DNA from: an uncultured Prevotellaceae bacterium
Lineage (GTDB): Bacteria > Bacteroidota > Bacteroidia > Bacteroidales > Bacteroidaceae
Length of the DNA stretch: 60,518 bases
Reading direction: 5' to 3'
Assembly: GCA_902762565.1 (NCBI GenBank)
Contig: CACWOS010000015.1
Span: forward strand, 1 to 60,518
Shown: positions 59,478 through 60,518 of the stretch, piece after piece
Position numbering within the stretch: position 1 is the first letter of the stretch
Layout: each line of letters opens with the position of its first letter
Program-made: the position numbers and the translations under genes
The notes under the pieces: model-generated
Databases searched by the model: none
What the model saw: only the letters and a program-made list of their open reading frames with translations
What the model was told of the DNA's origin: nothing

Positions 59478-59506
59478 TTATATTATTAATGTATATTTTC
59501 AGTCAG

Positions 59507-59514
59507 CAAAGTTA
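59507..59514 (-). promoter_or_regulatory. -7 element (TAACTTTG) of rsfS-ftsH-cdsA
   Basis: The minus strand reads TAACTTTGCTGAC, 29 bp before the rsfS ATG. Confidence 0.6.
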
Positions 59515-59585
59515 CGTAAAATCGCGCGAAATGCAAAGAAAAGAACCGAATTTTGCGTTTTTTTATAAAAAAGTGCCCAAAAATT

Positions 59586-59616
59586 TTGCTAGTTCCAGAA
59601 AAAGTCGTACCTTTGC
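59586..59616 (+). promoter_or_regulatory. tRNA-Gln promoter (TTTG-N19-TACCTTTG)
   Basis: -33 TTTG 59586-59589, -7 TACCTTTG 59609-59616, spacing 19; the tRNA begins 29 bp later. Confidence 0.8.
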
Positions 59617-59645
59617 ACCGTTTTTAAAACTAGTGTGTGCTTTTT

Positions 59646-59716
59646 TGGGGTATGGTGTAATGGTAACACTGCAGATTCTGGTCCTGCCTTTCCTGGTTCG
59701 AGTCCGGGTACCCCAA
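59646..59716 (+). tRNA. tRNA-Gln (anticodon CUG)
   Basis: 71 nt. Acceptor TGGGGTA/TACCCCA typical of tRNA-Gln, discriminator A. Anticodon arm GCAGATTCTGGTCCTGC with loop TTCTGGT gives CTG. T arm GGTTCGAGTCC. CCA follows at 59717-59719, so it seems encoded, unlike the other four tRNAs here. Confidence 0.9.
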
Positions 59717-59725
59717 CCAAAAATT

Positions 59726-59768
59726 AAGTCGCTAAGTCACTGGAAATCAGTACTTAGCGACTTTTTCT
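59726..59768 (+). terminator. Terminator after tRNA-Gln
   Basis: Perfect 12-bp stem aagtcgctaagt/acttagcgactt with a 14-nt loop, then TTTCTTT. Confidence 0.85.
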
Positions 59769-59808
59769 TTATTGGTATTAACAACCATTAGTTCCTTCAA
59801 TTTCTCTT

Positions 59809-60282
59809 TTACGTCTGTATCAGACGAATCCTACGGCGATTACCTGATTGCCTGACTGCGAAGTGGAGCCAGTAGCTGCCACGAGGCGAACGCTCCAGCA
59901 GCAGTTCATCGAAGTCCTCGTTGTTCAGATCGCTGATGTCAAGCAGGATGGCCGCATAACGCACCAGTTGCTCGATGCCATACACGTGGATATCCACAGC
60001 ACACCCCGTCAGGTGATTCGAGCCAGAAACGCCACCCACTGCCTTGTTCACTGCCTCTGAGCGATAGCCAGAGTTGATGATGATAGGGTCATCAGCCTCA
60101 CCATAGCGCTTGTTCCACTCACTGCGAAGCATCTCTAGCCACCCGCAGAGGCGCTTTAAGTTCTCAATATGTACGTGCGAAGGGATGTTGCCATCCTGCG
60201 TTTTCGCACTCGTTTTGCAGAGCTCCCCCAGCGTGAAATGCTGGGAGAGTCGTGCTTGCTTGTTGATTTCTACTTGTGCCAT
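59809..60282 (-). CDS. Peptidase M15 (D-Ala-D-Ala carboxypeptidase/endolysin-like)
   Basis: 157 aa from the ATG at 60282 (MAQVEINKQARLSQHFTLGE). Peptidase_M15_3 domain: SQHFTLGELCKTSAK, NSGYRSEAVNKAVGGVSGSN, zinc ligands in NHLTGCAVDIHV (His and Asp) and YWLHFAV (His). No signal peptide, as in phage endolysins and in lysin genes of Bacteroidales mobile elements; placed next to tRNA-Gln and behind an unknown gene, it may mark an integrated element. Host cell-wall enzyme is the alternative. Confidence 0.85.
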   Translation of the reverse strand: MAQVEINKQARLSQHFTLGELCKTSAKTQDGNIPSHVHIENLKRLCGWLEMLRSEWNKRYGEADDPIIINSGYRSEAVNKAVGGVSGSNHLTGCAVDIHVYGIEQLVRYAAILLDISDLNNEDFDELLLERSPRGSYWLHFAVRQSGNRRRIRLIQT

Positions 60283-60325
60283 ATTATCTTCTTTTTTGAA
60301 CTGCAACACTGCAACAACTGCAACA

Positions 60326-60518
60326 TTATTTTGTCTTTTTATTTACGTTGATTGGCGTGCTTTCAGGGAAAGCGATGCTATAAGCTTTATCGAGGGCTTT
60401 CAAGTCAACTTTGTAGAAGCTGATGCCCGTCTTGAGAGACACGATAGCACGGAGTAATTCACGATGCTTACGAGGATAAAGTGAGGGCGTTTGAAGTTCG
60501 TCCCAGCCTGCCTGATTG
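60326..60518 (-). CDS. Unidentified gene, C-terminal part only
   Basis: The minus frame is open from the window edge to TAA at 60326-60328. The visible 63 residues include GWDELQTPSLYPRKHRELLR, VSLKTGISFYKVDLKALDKA and end FPESTPINVNKKTK. No family recognised. It precedes the M15 peptidase on the same strand; a GCAACA-type repeat (about 60302-60326) fills the spacer. Confidence 0.55.
   Translation of the reverse strand, partial: NQAGWDELQTPSLYPRKHRELLRAIVSLKTGISFYKVDLKALDKAYSIAFPESTPINVNKKTK

Overview
The window looks like a chromosomal segment of a Prevotella/Segatella-type Bacteroidales. Three signs support this. Promoters follow the Bacteroidetes TTTG-N19/20-TAnnTTTG pattern rather than -35/-10. 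The families are typical of the group (DUF3316, DUF4491, DUF5683, DUF5020, DUF4886, BspA-like leucine-rich repeat and MBG surface protein, two-ExbD TonB cluster, split glycine decarboxylase, ParC of about 900 aa). Short intergenic 7-8 bp phrase repeats occur throughout. Species cannot be fixed from the sequence alone.

Layout. 1-1.2 kb: end of a probable mobilisation module, broken by a 17-bp tandem duplication, next to tRNA-Val(GAC) and tRNA-Leu(UAG). 1.6-6.6 kb (minus): S41 protease lipoprotein, outer-membrane protein, parC, DUF4491. 6.7-9.8 kb: tRNA-Val(CAC), lipoprotein, glycyl-tRNA synthetase, FKBP lipoprotein. 9.8-12.6 kb: DMT exporter and an ATPase/DUF4435 (TOPRIM-like) pair resembling PARIS/OLD-type defence. 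12.6-17.3 kb (minus): dxs-trkA-trkH. 17.6-24.1 kb (plus): lplA-gcvT-gcvH-gcvPA-gcvPB-lpd, a complete glycine cleavage and lipoylation cluster. 24.1-29.6 kb (minus): exbB-exbD-exbD-tonB with a PstS-like lipoprotein and a TPR protein, an energy-transduction operon. 29.8-34.7 kb: aspartate aminotransferase, ribBA, LptG-like permease, START-like protein. 34.8-44.1 kb: tRNA-Met, NhaD antiporter, MerR regulator, pectinesterase, bifunctional (p)ppGpp enzyme, lytic transglycosylase, DUF5683, parB, parA.

44.1-51.1 kb is the accessory part. It holds a 602-bp non-coding inverted-repeat element with 11-bp iterons, a RelE/ParE toxin module, a candidate structured RNA of about 320 nt, an MBG-repeat surface protein, a DUF4160/DUF2442 pair, a DUF2442-HTH protein with a palindromic operator inside its promoter, and three copies of a hairpin repeat that separate these small modules. 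51.2-59.5 kb returns to housekeeping genes: surE-lpxB-DUF5020 (plus), then rsfS, ftsH, cdsA, a GH5 glycosidase that seems C-terminally truncated, a short sigma-70 factor and DUF4886 (minus). The window ends with tRNA-Gln(CUG), an M15 peptidase and a partial gene.

The most unusual theme is the tandem phrase repeats (mostly 7-bp units, many different sequences). They fill gene junctions and are used as coding sequence. They supply start codons (gcvPA, lpd), stop codons and C-terminal tails (gcvPB, parB, lpxB, ftsH, sigma factor, pectinesterase, START protein), the hydrophobic part of three signal peptides, and in-frame inserts inside lpd and probably lpxB.
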